Source: Bacteroidota bacterium (GTDB taxonomy: Bacteria; Bacteroidota; Bacteroidia; Bacteroidales; Cfx3-03). From it: a DNA stretch of 64,000 nucleotides. The DNA is taken from assembly GCA_013390605.1 (NCBI GenBank), contig JACAUB010000001.1, positions 4,685,516-4,749,515 on the forward strand, given 5' to 3'. This document shows positions 9,500-19,304 of this stretch, piece after piece; the first letter of the stretch is position 1; each line of letters opens with the position of its first letter. A program made the position numbers and the translations under genes. Below the pieces are notes generated by a model, which had not been told where the DNA came from, searched no databases, and worked only from the letters and a program-made list of their open reading frames with translations.

Positions 9500-11458
9500 T
9501 TATTTAGTCACGACCCTACCTAACTCCTGCGCTTGGATTTGCATACTGATCGTTTTGAGGGTTTGGAATTGTTGAAGAAGATCCATAGATTCTTCCTCAT
9601 TCGTTGCATTCCGTAATTTATGTTGAATATCGTCGAGCATCTGCTCTACTTTTCGGGCTTTCATGGCTAAGAGCGAACGCATCACTACCTGTTTTAAGCG
9701 GTTAGGTTCTTCTTTTACAAAGATATTGTGTTTTTCCCAGCCTGCTGCACTCACTTCATAACGTGTAAGTAACAACTCTGCGGCCATAGTTGAAATCACA
9801 CTTTCCGGATGATGTAAAAAGAATTGTTGATCAAGTGTAGCCTCTTCTTTTAATGAAGATTGATAAGCCTGATAAATAAATTGATACACCGGATTTTCAA
9901 AAGTAATCTCATCGTTCGACAAGTCGTTGACAATGAAGAGTGCTACATTAACCGGCACTTCAATCATCTGTTTAAATTCATCTTCGTGCTCGAAAAAAAT
10001 ATCGGTATGGCCATACGTCAGTAGTAAACGAATAATTTCGCGTTCCTGATTCTCTACATCGCTTGGCTCATTTTGCTTCTGTGGTTCGGTCTGAATGATG
10101 ATCTGAGGTTCAGGGATAGACTGTTGGTCAAGCGAATTCTCTTTAATGAATTTCTGACGAAGTAGTTTGTTTACCTCTGTATTTAAAATTTGTTCTTCAA
10201 TACTTAGCAGTGACGAGCATTCACGAATATAGACTTGTCGAATAATCTTATCGGGAATGAGCGAAATAGAATGAACAATCTCCTTGATCAGATTTGCTCG
10301 TTTGATCGGATCTTTTCCTGATTCGCCTAATAATAGATTGGTTTTAAAGGTAATAAAATCTGATGATTCTTTTTCAATAAACTCGATTACCTCTTGAGAA
10401 CGGTGCTTGCGTGCAAAAGAATCAGGATCTTCTCCATCCGGAAACAGAACGATTTTTACATTCATCCCCTGTTCGAGAATCATGTCTATTCCACGAAATG
10501 AAGCTTTTATACCGGCATAGTCGCCATCGTAAAGTATGGTGATGTTTTGAGTAAATCGGTTAATCAGTTTGATCTGGTCGTTAGTAAGAGAGGTCCCTGA
10601 AGAGGCCACGACATTATGAATGCCTGATTGATGCAAAGAGATAACATCTGTGTATCCTTCAACCAGAAAGCAGTTATCGGCTGATACGATTGCACTTTTA
10701 GCCTGAAATATTCCATAGAGCGTGTGACTCTTATTGTATATCTCAGATTCAGGTGAGTTTACATATTTTGGCTTATTCTTATCGGTGGTCATGATACGTC
10801 CACCAAACCCAATTACACGACCTGTTAAATTGAGAATTGGAAACATTACTCTTCCTCTGAACCGATCAAATTGTTTTTTCTCATCAGGTTTTACAATCGA
10901 CAGTCCGGTTTTATCTAGGAAGTCGAGTTTGTAGCCTTCAGCCAGCGCGTGTTTAGTAAAATCGTCCCAGCTATTGTTACAGTATCCCAACTGAAACTTG
11001 GCGATGGACTCATCAGTGATTCCTCTTTCACGGAAGTAGGAGAGGCCCACAGATTTACCTCCATCTGTGTTAAGTAACTGCTCTGTAAAGTATTTTTGAG
11101 CAAAAGCTGTAACTTGTAATAGGCTTTCACGTTCGTTTCCAGCCTGGATCTGCTCTTCTGTTTGCCGCTCTTCTTCAACATCAATCTGGTACTTGCGTGC
11201 CAAAAAACGAATGGCTTCAGGAAAAGTAATCTTTTCAACCTCCATGATGAAGTTAACTGCAGTACCTGCTTTTCCGCACCCGAAACATTTATAGATTCCT
11301 TTTGATGGTGATACTGAAAATGATGGGGTTTTCTCATTATGAAAAGGACAGTTGCCCCACATATTGGCACCTCTCTTTTTCAAAGTGACAAAGTCACCCA
11401 CCACCTCTTCAATACGAGCGGTTTCTATTACAGTTTGTATGGTTTCCTGACGAATCAA
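9500..11458 (-). CDS. dnaG: DNA primase DnaG
   Basis: Synthesises RNA primers at the replication fork. The CHC2 zinc finger is intact (Cys37, His40, Cys58, Cys61). The catalytic core follows (RGRVMFPI, GFGGR at ~217–221), then the Toprim metal-binding site with Glu267 in VEGYTD and Asp311/Asp313 in DGD. The C-terminal ~200 residues (from about 450) are the less conserved helicase-interacting region, with a Gln/Pro-rich linker around 430–460. At 652 residues it is a normal size for the family. The start codon is 27 bp from the end of the upstream small membrane-protein gene, so the two are probably transcribed together. Confidence 0.97.
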   Translation of the reverse strand: MIRQETIQTVIETARIEEVVGDFVTLKKRGANMWGNCPFHNEKTPSFSVSPSKGIYKCFGCGKAGTAVNFIMEVEKITFPEAIRFLARKYQIDVEEERQTEEQIQAGNERESLLQVTAFAQKYFTEQLLNTDGGKSVGLSYFRERGITDESIAKFQLGYCNNSWDDFTKHALAEGYKLDFLDKTGLSIVKPDEKKQFDRFRGRVMFPILNLTGRVIGFGGRIMTTDKNKPKYVNSPESEIYNKSHTLYGIFQAKSAIVSADNCFLVEGYTDVISLHQSGIHNVVASSGTSLTNDQIKLINRFTQNITILYDGDYAGIKASFRGIDMILEQGMNVKIVLFPDGEDPDSFARKHRSQEVIEFIEKESSDFITFKTNLLLGESGKDPIKRANLIKEIVHSISLIPDKIIRQVYIRECSSLLSIEEQILNTEVNKLLRQKFIKENSLDQQSIPEPQIIIQTEPQKQNEPSDVENQEREIIRLLLTYGHTDIFFEHEDEFKQMIEVPVNVALFIVNDLSNDEITFENPVYQFIYQAYQSSLKEEATLDQQFFLHHPESVISTMAAELLLTRYEVSAAGWEKHNIFVKEEPNRLKQVVMRSLLAMKARKVEQMLDDIQHKLRNATNEEESMDLLQQFQTLKTISMQIQAQELGRVVTK

Positions 11459-11485
11459 TGGAGTGAGATCTAAATTATAAGTTGA

Positions 11486-11743
11486 CTAACGTTCGTTTTC
11501 TTTTTTTGTTGAATCTGTGTCTGCTTCATCTTCAAATTCTTCAGCATCTGATTGAATGAATATACCTGCTTCATGTTCAGGCCCTTTTCTGAAAACATTG
11601 AAAAATGAGATGACAAAAGTGATGGCACCTACCGGAATAAATACCCAACCTAATGAGCTTTTATTCTCAACTAATAACAGAATACCTGTTAATATAAGCA
11701 ACAGACCAAGCAATAATACAAATCGGGATATAAATGGACGCAT
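11486..11743 (-). CDS. Small two-helix membrane protein, unknown function
   Basis: An 85-residue protein with two predicted transmembrane helices (about 6–26 and 31–50, the second containing LGWVFIPVGAITFVISFF) and a highly charged, acidic C-terminal tail (EEFEDEADTDSTKKENER) likely in the cytoplasm. I do not recognise a named family. It lies 27 bp upstream of dnaG on the same strand and probably shares its transcript. Length, composition and spacing support a real gene; nothing in the sequence indicates a function. Confidence 0.7.
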   Translation of the reverse strand: MRPFISRFVLLLGLLLILTGILLLVENKSSLGWVFIPVGAITFVISFFNVFRKGPEHEAGIFIQSDAEEFEDEADTDSTKKENER

Positions 11744-12205
11744 ATAAAAGATGTTTTTGCAAAGCTACGTCCAAATTAGTAATTATTCTGCTTTGTAGAA
11801 AGATTGTTCTACTATAATTCAATGGCTTTTATTTACTGTTACAACGTTTACTATATCTCTATTTTTCTGTTTTTAAGGAAATATTACTCATTTTTAATGC
11901 CTTTTATGTTTGATTTTCAATTTTTTATATTTTTAAACTTTTTAAAGGTTGATTTTCTCAACTCTTCCATATGCGATTTTTAATATAATATCTTGTATTT
12001 CCGCTACGGAGTAATTGTCCATCTTGAAAGTATGAAGGTTTATTTTCAGTATTTAGGCATTCCTTTGCAAAATTCTACCCTTACTCATTAATGAGCAAGG
12101 GTAGAGGCCTCTTTTTGATAGTTTAATCGAATATGCGATTGTTGTGGAGTATACCAAATAGTCGACCTAAACAATTAAATAATAGAAGTTCTTTTTTGTC
12201 TGTTT
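11744..12205. other. AT-rich intergenic region with one terminator
   Basis: A 462-bp gap between the 3' end of the sensor kinase gene and the 5' end of the dnaG unit, both on the - strand. The region near 11744–12000 is strongly AT-rich and probably holds the - strand promoter of the dnaG unit. The only clear structure is the hairpin at 12075–12104. Confidence 0.5.
12075..12116. terminator. Bidirectional-type terminator downstream of sensor kinase
   Basis: Near-perfect hairpin at 12075–12104 (CTACCCTT-A-CTCAT / ATGAG-C-AAGGGTAG, 2-nt loop, one internal mismatch). On the + strand it is followed by GAGGCCTCTTTTT; on the - strand the hairpin is followed by AATTTTG. It most likely ends the kinase transcript. 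Confidence 0.7.
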
Positions 12206-14989
12206 TTAATTCTTAAACTGTTGATAAAGTGGATTATTTGCAGAATTATAAGATTTATTAAAAGGAATAGTAACAAAGAATTCAGAACCTTTTCCTGATT
12301 CAGAAACTACGCGAATAGTACCACCAAGTAATTCCACATACGCCTTAGAAATAGATAGTCCTAAACCAGATCCACCAAACTGTCGCGTTGAACCGTTTTC
12401 AACTTGTTGAAAACGGTTAAAAATCTCTCTTTGTTTATCTGATGGGATGCCAATACCCGTATCTTTTATATAGAATTCAATATGATTATCTTTAATTGTA
12501 TATCCGAAATTTATTGATCCTTTCTGCGTGAATTTAAATGCGTTACTCACCATATTTGTCAGAACCTGTTTTATTTTGATTTCATCGGTAATTATTAGTG
12601 CATCTTTATCATTCAACGAAGTCTTATAATGGAATGCAAGACATTGCTTCTGTGATTTTGAAAGGAAGTGATCATAAATGGATTTACAGATCATATTAAT
12701 GTTTGTCTCTCCTTCGTCAAGTTTTTCTTGACCAGCTTCTATAGTAGCAATGGTAACTATATCTGTGATTATTGAAAGCAACTGATTGCAATTTTGGACA
12801 ATTATATCAGTAAATTCTTTACGCTCTTCCGACAGTAAATCAGGCTCATTAAGAAAATTAGAAAAACCAACTATCGCATTCATGGGAGTCCTGACTTCGT
12901 GCGATATATTTTGCAAAAATGCAGTCTTCAATCGATCACTCTCTTCTGCTTTCTCTTTGGCAATGATTAATTCATCAAGTATCTTTTTCTTTTCAGTAAT
13001 ATCTTCTACAAAAATTTCGAGATAGGGTATTTCATTTAATGAATCAAATACTTTTCGTACAGTTAATTCAGCAATAATATGACATCCGTCTTTTTTAATC
13101 CAAACGACTTCTTTTTTATGAAATCCATCTTGTTTCATTACATCTTCAATGATCTGAACTCTAATTTCTGGATCCGCATAGATTTGTGTAGTCTTTACCT
13201 TATTTATTAATTCGTCGATGGAATATCCTAATATATTTGCAATAGCCGGATTTGCTTTTAAAAGCTTTCCTTCCAGCGTTGAATGAAAAATACCGACAGG
13301 TGCATTTTTAAATAGATTTCTATATTGTATCTCTCTATCTATTAAAGCTTCTTCTGCTTTTTTTCTCATTGAGATATCCAGATTAGAAACAATCAAACAA
13401 TGCTTATTATTTAGCTCAATTTGTTCCATTGAAAGCAACCCGATGCCAATCTCTCCGTCTTTTTTGCGGAAGCGATGTTCAAAATTTCGTAATCTGTTAT
13501 TCTCTTTTAACTCTAGAAGTATTTTTTCTTTGTCGTCAGGATCGGCTAAAATTCGAAGATCTTCCAGCTTTGTTCCGATAATTTCATCACGAGTATAGCC
13601 AAACATCTGTTCAAACATTTCATTACATTCTAAGAACGGATATTCAGAAGAAAAATCGTTGATACTTATTCCTGATGGGCTAGATGCAAAAATCTTTGAT
13701 AACTTATCTAGTGATATTCTTAGTTCCGTTTCTTTTTGCTTTTGTTCAGTAATATCAATAGATGAAGTTGCAATTTTATTAATACTATGAATCATTGAAA
13801 CAGACATTAATCCATATCTCTTTTCTCCATCTTTTCTGAAAAATGAAAATTCATACTTATCGGGAACATCATTTGAATATAAAAGTCTTCGACTATTATA
13901 TTCCTTTAAATATTGGAGAGCTTCGGGAGTAACTAGTTGAGTCCAACTCATTCCAATTACTTCTTCATTGGAATAACCACTTATTTCGCACCATGCTTCA
14001 TTTACCATTGATATGGTTGTATCGAAGTTTACAATTGCAATTGCATTAGCGTTATTTTTAAATATTGCACGGAATTTCTCTTCTGAATTAAGTAATTTTG
14101 TTTCTGCTTTTTTTCGTTCAGTAATATCTTTTCCAAAGACCGATATGCCGAAAATGATATCGTTTAAGTAGAGCGTGTTAAAATTTAATTCTAAAATGCG
14201 CTTTATTGAAGGTGTTTGGTATTCAATATTGAAAGAACCTTCTCTAAGTGCTCGTTGATACATTTCCTGCCAATGTTGGTATTCCTCAACAAAAAGATCC
14301 TTCGGACAGTCGCCAAGTTTGATTTGAACTCCCTGCAACTTGAAATAATCTCTGAAGGAGTCATTGAAAGAGAGGAGACCGAAAGAGGTATGATCTACAG
14401 ACCAAATCAGATCATTAGTGCCATTGACAATTGCATTATACAAGATACGTGATTCAAACAACGCTTTGTTTGATAGTTTACGATATTCATTTTCTATCTT
14501 TAATTTATTCAATAGATTTTGCATAGTGGCTTTTTCCTGTTCAAGCTCACGTGTTCGTTCAGCTACAAGTTCGCTAAGTTTTTCTTGTTTTGTTTGCTTT
14601 TGTCTATTTCTGGCTTTTATCTTTCCCATTGCTTTTATATGGGCAATCAGTTCTGTTTTATCAATGGGCTTTGAGAGAAACGCATCCGCACCCAGTTCAA
14701 GTGCTTTTATACGGCTTTCTTTATCGTCTTTTATAACTGTAAGAAAAACGATAGGAGTATCCTTTAAATGTTCGTCCTTCTTTAATAATTGACAGACTTC
14801 AAAGCCATCCATTCCAGGCATTAAAACATCCAAAAGAATTACATCCGGATCTTTTTCTATTGCCAGCTCTATTCCTTTTATTCCAGTTAATGCTTTGTAT
14901 ACGATAGAATTAGGGAGCGCATCTTCTATAAGTGCCTCCAGGCTGATCAGGTTACTATTATTATCGTCAATAGCTAGAATTTTTTTCAT
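12206..14989 (-). CDS. Hybrid sensor kinase: receiver, four PAS, histidine kinase
   Basis: Cytoplasmic two-component sensor with no membrane segment. Domains in order: receiver (1–120, phospho-acceptor Asp54 in ILLDVLMPGMDG, Lys in LSKPID), coiled coil (~125–175), four PAS domains (~180–300, 305–420, 425–545, 550–670), HisKA dimerisation domain with His697 in SHEVRTP, and an HATPase domain (N box VSNAFKFT, G1 box DTGIGIP, G2 box GGSGLGLSIS, ~800–915). A receiver at the N-terminus of a kinase is the reverse of the usual hybrid layout and suggests an input from another kinase. It lies 149 bp downstream of a regulator gene on the same strand. The PAS ligands cannot be read from sequence. Confidence 0.93.
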   Translation of the reverse strand: MKKILAIDDNNSNLISLEALIEDALPNSIVYKALTGIKGIELAIEKDPDVILLDVLMPGMDGFEVCQLLKKDEHLKDTPIVFLTVIKDDKESRIKALELGADAFLSKPIDKTELIAHIKAMGKIKARNRQKQTKQEKLSELVAERTRELEQEKATMQNLLNKLKIENEYRKLSNKALFESRILYNAIVNGTNDLIWSVDHTSFGLLSFNDSFRDYFKLQGVQIKLGDCPKDLFVEEYQHWQEMYQRALREGSFNIEYQTPSIKRILELNFNTLYLNDIIFGISVFGKDITERKKAETKLLNSEEKFRAIFKNNANAIAIVNFDTTISMVNEAWCEISGYSNEEVIGMSWTQLVTPEALQYLKEYNSRRLLYSNDVPDKYEFSFFRKDGEKRYGLMSVSMIHSINKIATSSIDITEQKQKETELRISLDKLSKIFASSPSGISINDFSSEYPFLECNEMFEQMFGYTRDEIIGTKLEDLRILADPDDKEKILLELKENNRLRNFEHRFRKKDGEIGIGLLSMEQIELNNKHCLIVSNLDISMRKKAEEALIDREIQYRNLFKNAPVGIFHSTLEGKLLKANPAIANILGYSIDELINKVKTTQIYADPEIRVQIIEDVMKQDGFHKKEVVWIKKDGCHIIAELTVRKVFDSLNEIPYLEIFVEDITEKKKILDELIIAKEKAEESDRLKTAFLQNISHEVRTPMNAIVGFSNFLNEPDLLSEERKEFTDIIVQNCNQLLSIITDIVTIATIEAGQEKLDEGETNINMICKSIYDHFLSKSQKQCLAFHYKTSLNDKDALIITDEIKIKQVLTNMVSNAFKFTQKGSINFGYTIKDNHIEFYIKDTGIGIPSDKQREIFNRFQQVENGSTRQFGGSGLGLSISKAYVELLGGTIRVVSESGKGSEFFVTIPFNKSYNSANNPLYQQFKN

Positions 14990-15138
14990 GTAAGATTAGT
15001 TTAGTTATTTTAGCAAAAAGTATATTGATATTCTTGTCTCGCTTTTATGCAGATATTCAATCTTGATAATCATCAAGTTAGGCTATTAGAAATGTATTAC
15101 CATCCTTTCTATCTTAAATTTACAAATAGCAATTACCT

Positions 15139-16041
15139 TTAATAAATTTGAAGAAAGGTACTCAACGAAACACTTGAAGGAATTCCAATTTTTTTACGCA
15201 GTCGATTTCTTGCTTGTCTTACAGCTCCATGCGATGAGTAGGTTAAGGTTGATATCTCTTTGGTTGAAAGATTCATTCTGTAATAGGCGCAAAGTTTCTT
15301 TTCATTCGTGGTAAGTGAAGGAAAGTCACTCGACAGATAAGAAAAAAATCGATTATTTACAGTGTCAAATAGTTTTTCAAATTCATTCCAATTAAGTTTG
15401 TATGCTCCAAGTGTATATTTATTAATGATCTTACAGACATCTGTCACTCCGTTATTTCCCAGTTTATCTGAGAGAGATAAAACATCTGCCACCATTCGTC
15501 TATTCATTTCATTATATTTTAGAATTTGTTTGGAATAATTCAAAAGTTTATTCCTGAGTTGTTCTAGTTCTAGTTCCAGCATCTTATATTTTTGTACTGT
15601 TAGCTCATGGGAATATTTATCCATAAATGGAAAAGGATTGCTAATTTTCTCAAAATGTCGAGTCATGTTCATAATTGTTTTTATACTGACCCGCAACTTG
15701 GATATGCGAAAAGGTTTGCAAATATTGTCGATAGCTCCTGCATCAAAAGCTATCTGTAAATCCTCTTGTGAAAGCTCCTGATCTGAAATAAGAATTACCG
15801 GAATATTTGTTGTAATCAGATTTTCCTTTAACTTCTTAATAGATGAAATTCCATCAAAATCTGGTAGAACCCAGTTTAGCATTATCAAATCCGGAGATAA
15901 TGAAATTGCTAAGTCAACCACATTTTTGTAATCACATGAAGTGAAAAAATGGAATCTTATATTAGAAACCGAATTATCTTTTAGGGAATCCATATTCAAT
16001 AGTTCATTATCCACAATAAGAATTCGATAATGTATATCCAT
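15139..16041 (-). CDS. Receiver-like/LuxR-type HTH regulator with Asn at the phospho-acceptor site
   Basis: A 300-residue predicted transcription regulator. The N-terminal ~120 residues fold as a CheY-like receiver (VDNE at 10–13, LPDFDG at 59–64, Ser86, Lys109), but the position expected to be the phosphorylated Asp is Asn56 (IMLNWVLP), and the second acidic-pocket residue is Asn12. A helical linker (about 130–210) leads to a C-terminal LuxR-like helix-turn-helix (LTTNEKKLCAYYRMNLSTKEIS, then AVRQARNRLRKKIG). Together these suggest a regulator that is not controlled by conventional Asp phosphorylation. It precedes the receiver–PAS kinase gene on the same strand, 149 bp apart, so the two may form one signalling unit. 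Confidence 0.85.
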   Translation of the reverse strand: MDIHYRILIVDNELLNMDSLKDNSVSNIRFHFFTSCDYKNVVDLAISLSPDLIMLNWVLPDFDGISSIKKLKENLITTNIPVILISDQELSQEDLQIAFDAGAIDNICKPFRISKLRVSIKTIMNMTRHFEKISNPFPFMDKYSHELTVQKYKMLELELEQLRNKLLNYSKQILKYNEMNRRMVADVLSLSDKLGNNGVTDVCKIINKYTLGAYKLNWNEFEKLFDTVNNRFFSYLSSDFPSLTTNEKKLCAYYRMNLSTKEISTLTYSSHGAVRQARNRLRKKIGIPSSVSLSTFLQIY

Positions 16042-16648
16042 ATTTATTTGTTATATATGTTGATGCTTATATATTTATATAAATAGAATAGATAGCAAAT
16101 GTACAGGCAGAATTTATAAAAAGGACATTTTAGGTGGTTACAAAGAGGTTATAACTCCAGAGCTATACATATTCCTAACAACAACAATTATTTGCATCAC
16201 AATCGAAAAGCGCAGATTTCATTGTGATGGCAAAACTACTGGGAACAGTAGTATAAAATTAAAATATCAGATACTAAATGTACAACCTTAATGCGTCTTT
16301 AAAGCGCATACAGCGTAACTGATCTATAAGGAAATTATACTGGTGTAGTTCTTTAGAAAATTCGTAGACATTGCTTCCTGATATAAAATGTATGAAAAAA
16401 AACAATTATTTTATGAGACAAAATCACACTTGAATAATGTAAGGTCAACAATATGTTTTCATTTCTTTGTATGCTTTTTGACAATAGCGACCACGAAGGA
16501 ATTACTTTTTATGAATAATTACGACGATTCATTTCCAATCTGATCTTACTTATTTCTCCATTCCGTGTCTCATTTATTACTTTTATATTCAATCATTTAT
16601 AATTGTTTTGTGTAGAATCGTTTATAGATAGGCGCAAGGGGGACAATT
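16042..16648. other. 607-bp gap with a run of small hairpins
   Basis: No coding frame is apparent. It contains CATCACAAT/ATTGTGATG (16195–16203 with 16221–16229), a perfect ACTACTG-GGAA-CAGTAGT hairpin (16235–16252) and a near-palindrome ATGCG…CGCAT (16291–16309). It lies 3' of the DUF523 gene and 5' of the regulator gene (both - strand), so the hairpins may be a 3' end of the first transcript or a long leader of the second. Confidence 0.45.
16096..16103 (-). promoter_or_regulatory. Candidate -7 box of the regulator gene
   Basis: On the - strand this reads TACATTTG, a match to the Bacteroidetes -7 consensus TAnnTTTG, about 55 bp before the regulator's ATG. A -33 TTTG at the expected distance is not clear. 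Confidence 0.35.
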
Positions 16649-17089
16649 TTAAATAGTTAAGGTATCAAACTCAGTAATCACCGTAATTCCATTTTTAATA
16701 AGCAGTTGAGCCGTAATTCCATTTCCTTCAATGGTCTTTCCTGAAAAAGTTCCATCATAAATCTTATTTTTACCACACGATGGACTTCTGGCTTTTAGCA
16801 CTGCTAATTTAATATTGTTCTTGAGTGCCTCTTCCAATGTAAGCAACGCACCGGTTCTGAATTGCGCAGTATAGTCTGATCCATCTTTTCCCATAACCCT
16901 TAATACTCCTGCATTTTCCACCAATTCACAAGCAGGTCGTGGAACCGGTAGTCCGCCAAGTATTTCAGGACAAACGGGAATTACTTTTCCCTTTTCATAC
17001 AATACTTTTATTGCCTCTACCAAGTTGTTATTTCCATCATATCTACAGTTCTCTCCAATTAAACAGGCACTTACTAAAATTTTTTTCAT
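16649..17089 (-). CDS. DUF523/TudS-type iron–sulfur protein
   Basis: A 146-residue cytoplasmic protein of the DUF523 (YbbK-like) family, which includes characterised thiouracil desulfidases carrying a [4Fe-4S] cluster. The expected conserved cysteines are present: Cys9 (SACLIG), Cys15 (NCRYDG), Cys39 (PVCPE) and the Cys in RSPSCG near residue 105. The PEILGGLPVPRP and GNGITAQLL segments are also characteristic. Full length for the family. It is monocistronic, flanked by a 607-bp gap downstream and the divergent GH35 gene upstream. The actual substrate (a thiolated base or related sulfur compound) is inferred from the family only. Confidence 0.9.
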   Translation of the reverse strand: MKKILVSACLIGENCRYDGNNNLVEAIKVLYEKGKVIPVCPEILGGLPVPRPACELVENAGVLRVMGKDGSDYTAQFRTGALLTLEEALKNNIKLAVLKARSPSCGKNKIYDGTFSGKTIEGNGITAQLLIKNGITVITEFDTLTI

Positions 17090-17386
17090 AGAAAACAGGG
17101 ATTATGTATTAGCAACTTTTAGAGAAACAGTGTTTCTTAATGTTACAAAAATACGACTATTCAAAATTATCGGGAAACGACACACTAACTTTTTTCAAGA
17201 TCTCTATTTATCTTTAGCGACATTAAAAAGAGATAAAGCATGAAAATCTATTTCTTCAGATTAATAATCAATGCGAATTCTTAAAATATTTCAAATAAAG
17301 TTTTTAATATTTTTTATAAAGCTTGCATTCTTTTAAATTCCAAGCTAAATTTACAATCTCAAAAATCCTTTATATTTTTAAGCATA

Positions 17387-19243
17387 ATGAAAAAAATACT
17401 ATTACTAATTCTCGTTGTGTTCTCGACTGGCATTGGGTTTAGTCAAACACAGAAAGCCCTAGTTAAGAAAAGCAGTCCCGTTCAACGATTCGAAATAGGG
17501 GAGAAAGACTTTCTTCTAAACCAACAACCTATTATGATCAGATGTGGCGAAATGCATTTTGCACGTATTCCTCGTGAATATTGGCAACATCGTTTACGCA
17601 TGGCTCATGCCATGGGGCTAAATACCGTGTGTGCATACCTCTTTTGGAATTATCACGAAACCGAACCCGGTAAGTTTAACTGGAGCGGACAGGCTGATGC
17701 TGCTGAGTTTTGCAGGCTAGCACAAAAGGAAGGGTTACATGTAATTCTTCGTCCAGGTCCTTATTCATGTGCTGAATGGGAGTTTGGTGGATTTCCTTGG
17801 TGGCTTTTAAAAAAGGATGATATCAAACTACGTACACAAGATCCTTATTATCTTGAAAGATGCAAACAGTATTTGTTGGAGGTGGGGCGTGTACTGGCTC
17901 CCTTACAAATTTCGAATGGCGGACCGATTATTATGGTTCAGGTCGAAAATGAATATGGATCGTATGGAAATGACAAAGAATACATAGGAATCATTCGCGA
18001 TGATTTGAAAGAAGCAGGCTTCAATATTCCACTATTTACTTGTGATGGCCCTAGTCAACTGAAAGCCGATGTTCGTAGTGATATCTTTTCGGTCGTCAAT
18101 TTTGGAGATAATCCTGAAGAGTCGTTCAAGTCATTGAAAGAGATTCGTCCAACAGGACCTATGATGTGTGGTGAATATTACCCGGGTTGGTTTGATTCAT
18201 GGGGACAAGCTCACCACACAGGAACATCTGACCGTGTTTCCAAAGAAATAGGATGGATGCTCGAGCATAGAGCCTCGTTTAGTATTTACATGGTTCATGG
18301 TGGAACTACATTTGGCTTGTGGTCAGGCGCAAATGCACCAGCTTATAGTCCTCAAACATCTAGTTATGATTATGATGCTCCGATCAGCGAAGCCGGTTGG
18401 GACACTCCGAAATTTTATGCTCTGCAAAAGACCTTAGTAAAACATCTGGAGAAGGGAGAGAAACTTCCGGTAGTTCCTAAGCGCAATCCGGTCATTACCA
18501 TCCCTTCATTCTCTGTTACTGAGGTAGCTCCACTTTTACAACATCTCTCAAAACCAACAGAGAGTTATCGTCCGTTGAATATGGAGAAAATTGATCAGGG
18601 TTATGGTTGTATTCTTTATAGACGATCACTGCTTCCAGCCTCAGCGGGGAAATTGGTCATCACCGAGGTTCATGATTATGCTGTAGTATTGTTAGATGGT
18701 GTTAAAGTCGGTGTGATAGATCGTCTTAAAAATCAAAATACTGTTGATCTTCCTGCTCATAATAATACTGCACAGCTTGATATTTTAATTGAAGCCATGG
18801 GGCGTGTTAATTATGGATCTCTCTTACATGATAGGAAAGGGATTACCCAAAAAGTTGAATTGATTACCGATGGTGTTACCCGCGAACTCGTTGATTGGAA
18901 AATCTATAGCCTTCCTTTAGGCGATCAGGCTCCTGGTAATCTAACATTTACAAAAGAAGCAACTACACTCCCGGCTTATCATAAAGGGACCTTTTCACTC
19001 ACAAAAACGGGAGATACTTTTCTTGACGTAAGCAAATGGGGTAAAGGGTTGGTTTGGGTTAACGGAAAATGCCTCGGTCGTTTCTGGAATATCGGACCTA
19101 CTCAGACGATGTACATTCCAGGGCCATGGTTAAAGAAAGGGACCAACGAAGTCATCGTTCTTGATTTGCAGGGAACCAATGAACCTGTGTTATCAGGATT
19201 AGCACAACCCATTCTTGATAAAGTAAATGTAGAAAAGCCATAA
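17387..19243 (+). CDS. GH35 beta-galactosidase
   Basis: Exported beta-galactosidase acting on terminal beta-linked galactose. Residues 1–19 form a signal peptide ending GFS-Q. The GH35 barrel spans about 35–360 with the family signature GGPIIMVQVENEYGSYG, giving acid/base Glu189, and nucleophile Glu263 in MMCGEYYPGW. C-terminal jelly-roll domains (about 400–615) end with the typical KGLVWVNGKCLGRFWNIGP segment. Length 618 is normal for bacterial GH35. The gene is monocistronic with a strong terminator. It sits 3.5 kb upstream of a GH43–GH51 operon, which together would suit arabinogalactan-type side chains; this link is inference. Confidence 0.95.
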   Translation: MKKILLLILVVFSTGIGFSQTQKALVKKSSPVQRFEIGEKDFLLNQQPIMIRCGEMHFARIPREYWQHRLRMAHAMGLNTVCAYLFWNYHETEPGKFNWSGQADAAEFCRLAQKEGLHVILRPGPYSCAEWEFGGFPWWLLKKDDIKLRTQDPYYLERCKQYLLEVGRVLAPLQISNGGPIIMVQVENEYGSYGNDKEYIGIIRDDLKEAGFNIPLFTCDGPSQLKADVRSDIFSVVNFGDNPEESFKSLKEIRPTGPMMCGEYYPGWFDSWGQAHHTGTSDRVSKEIGWMLEHRASFSIYMVHGGTTFGLWSGANAPAYSPQTSSYDYDAPISEAGWDTPKFYALQKTLVKHLEKGEKLPVVPKRNPVITIPSFSVTEVAPLLQHLSKPTESYRPLNMEKIDQGYGCILYRRSLLPASAGKLVITEVHDYAVVLLDGVKVGVIDRLKNQNTVDLPAHNNTAQLDILIEAMGRVNYGSLLHDRKGITQKVELITDGVTRELVDWKIYSLPLGDQAPGNLTFTKEATTLPAYHKGTFSLTKTGDTFLDVSKWGKGLVWVNGKCLGRFWNIGPTQTMYIPGPWLKKGTNEVIVLDLQGTNEPVLSGLAQPILDKVNVEKP

Positions 19244-19268
19244 TGATAAATCATTTGTAACAATGATG

Positions 19269-19304
19269 AACCCCCACCGAATTATTTCCGATGGGGGTTT
19301 ATTG
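19269..19304 (+). terminator. Intrinsic terminator after GH35 gene
   Basis: Stem AACCCCCA (19269–19276) with TGGGGGTT (19292–19299), 15-nt loop, continuing into TTTATTG. It lies 26 bp after the stop codon. Confidence 0.75.

Noticed and set aside
10915..11370. 151-codon open frame on the - strand
   Set aside because: Lies wholly within dnaG in another frame; dnaG has intact zinc-finger and Toprim motifs, so this is a shadow.
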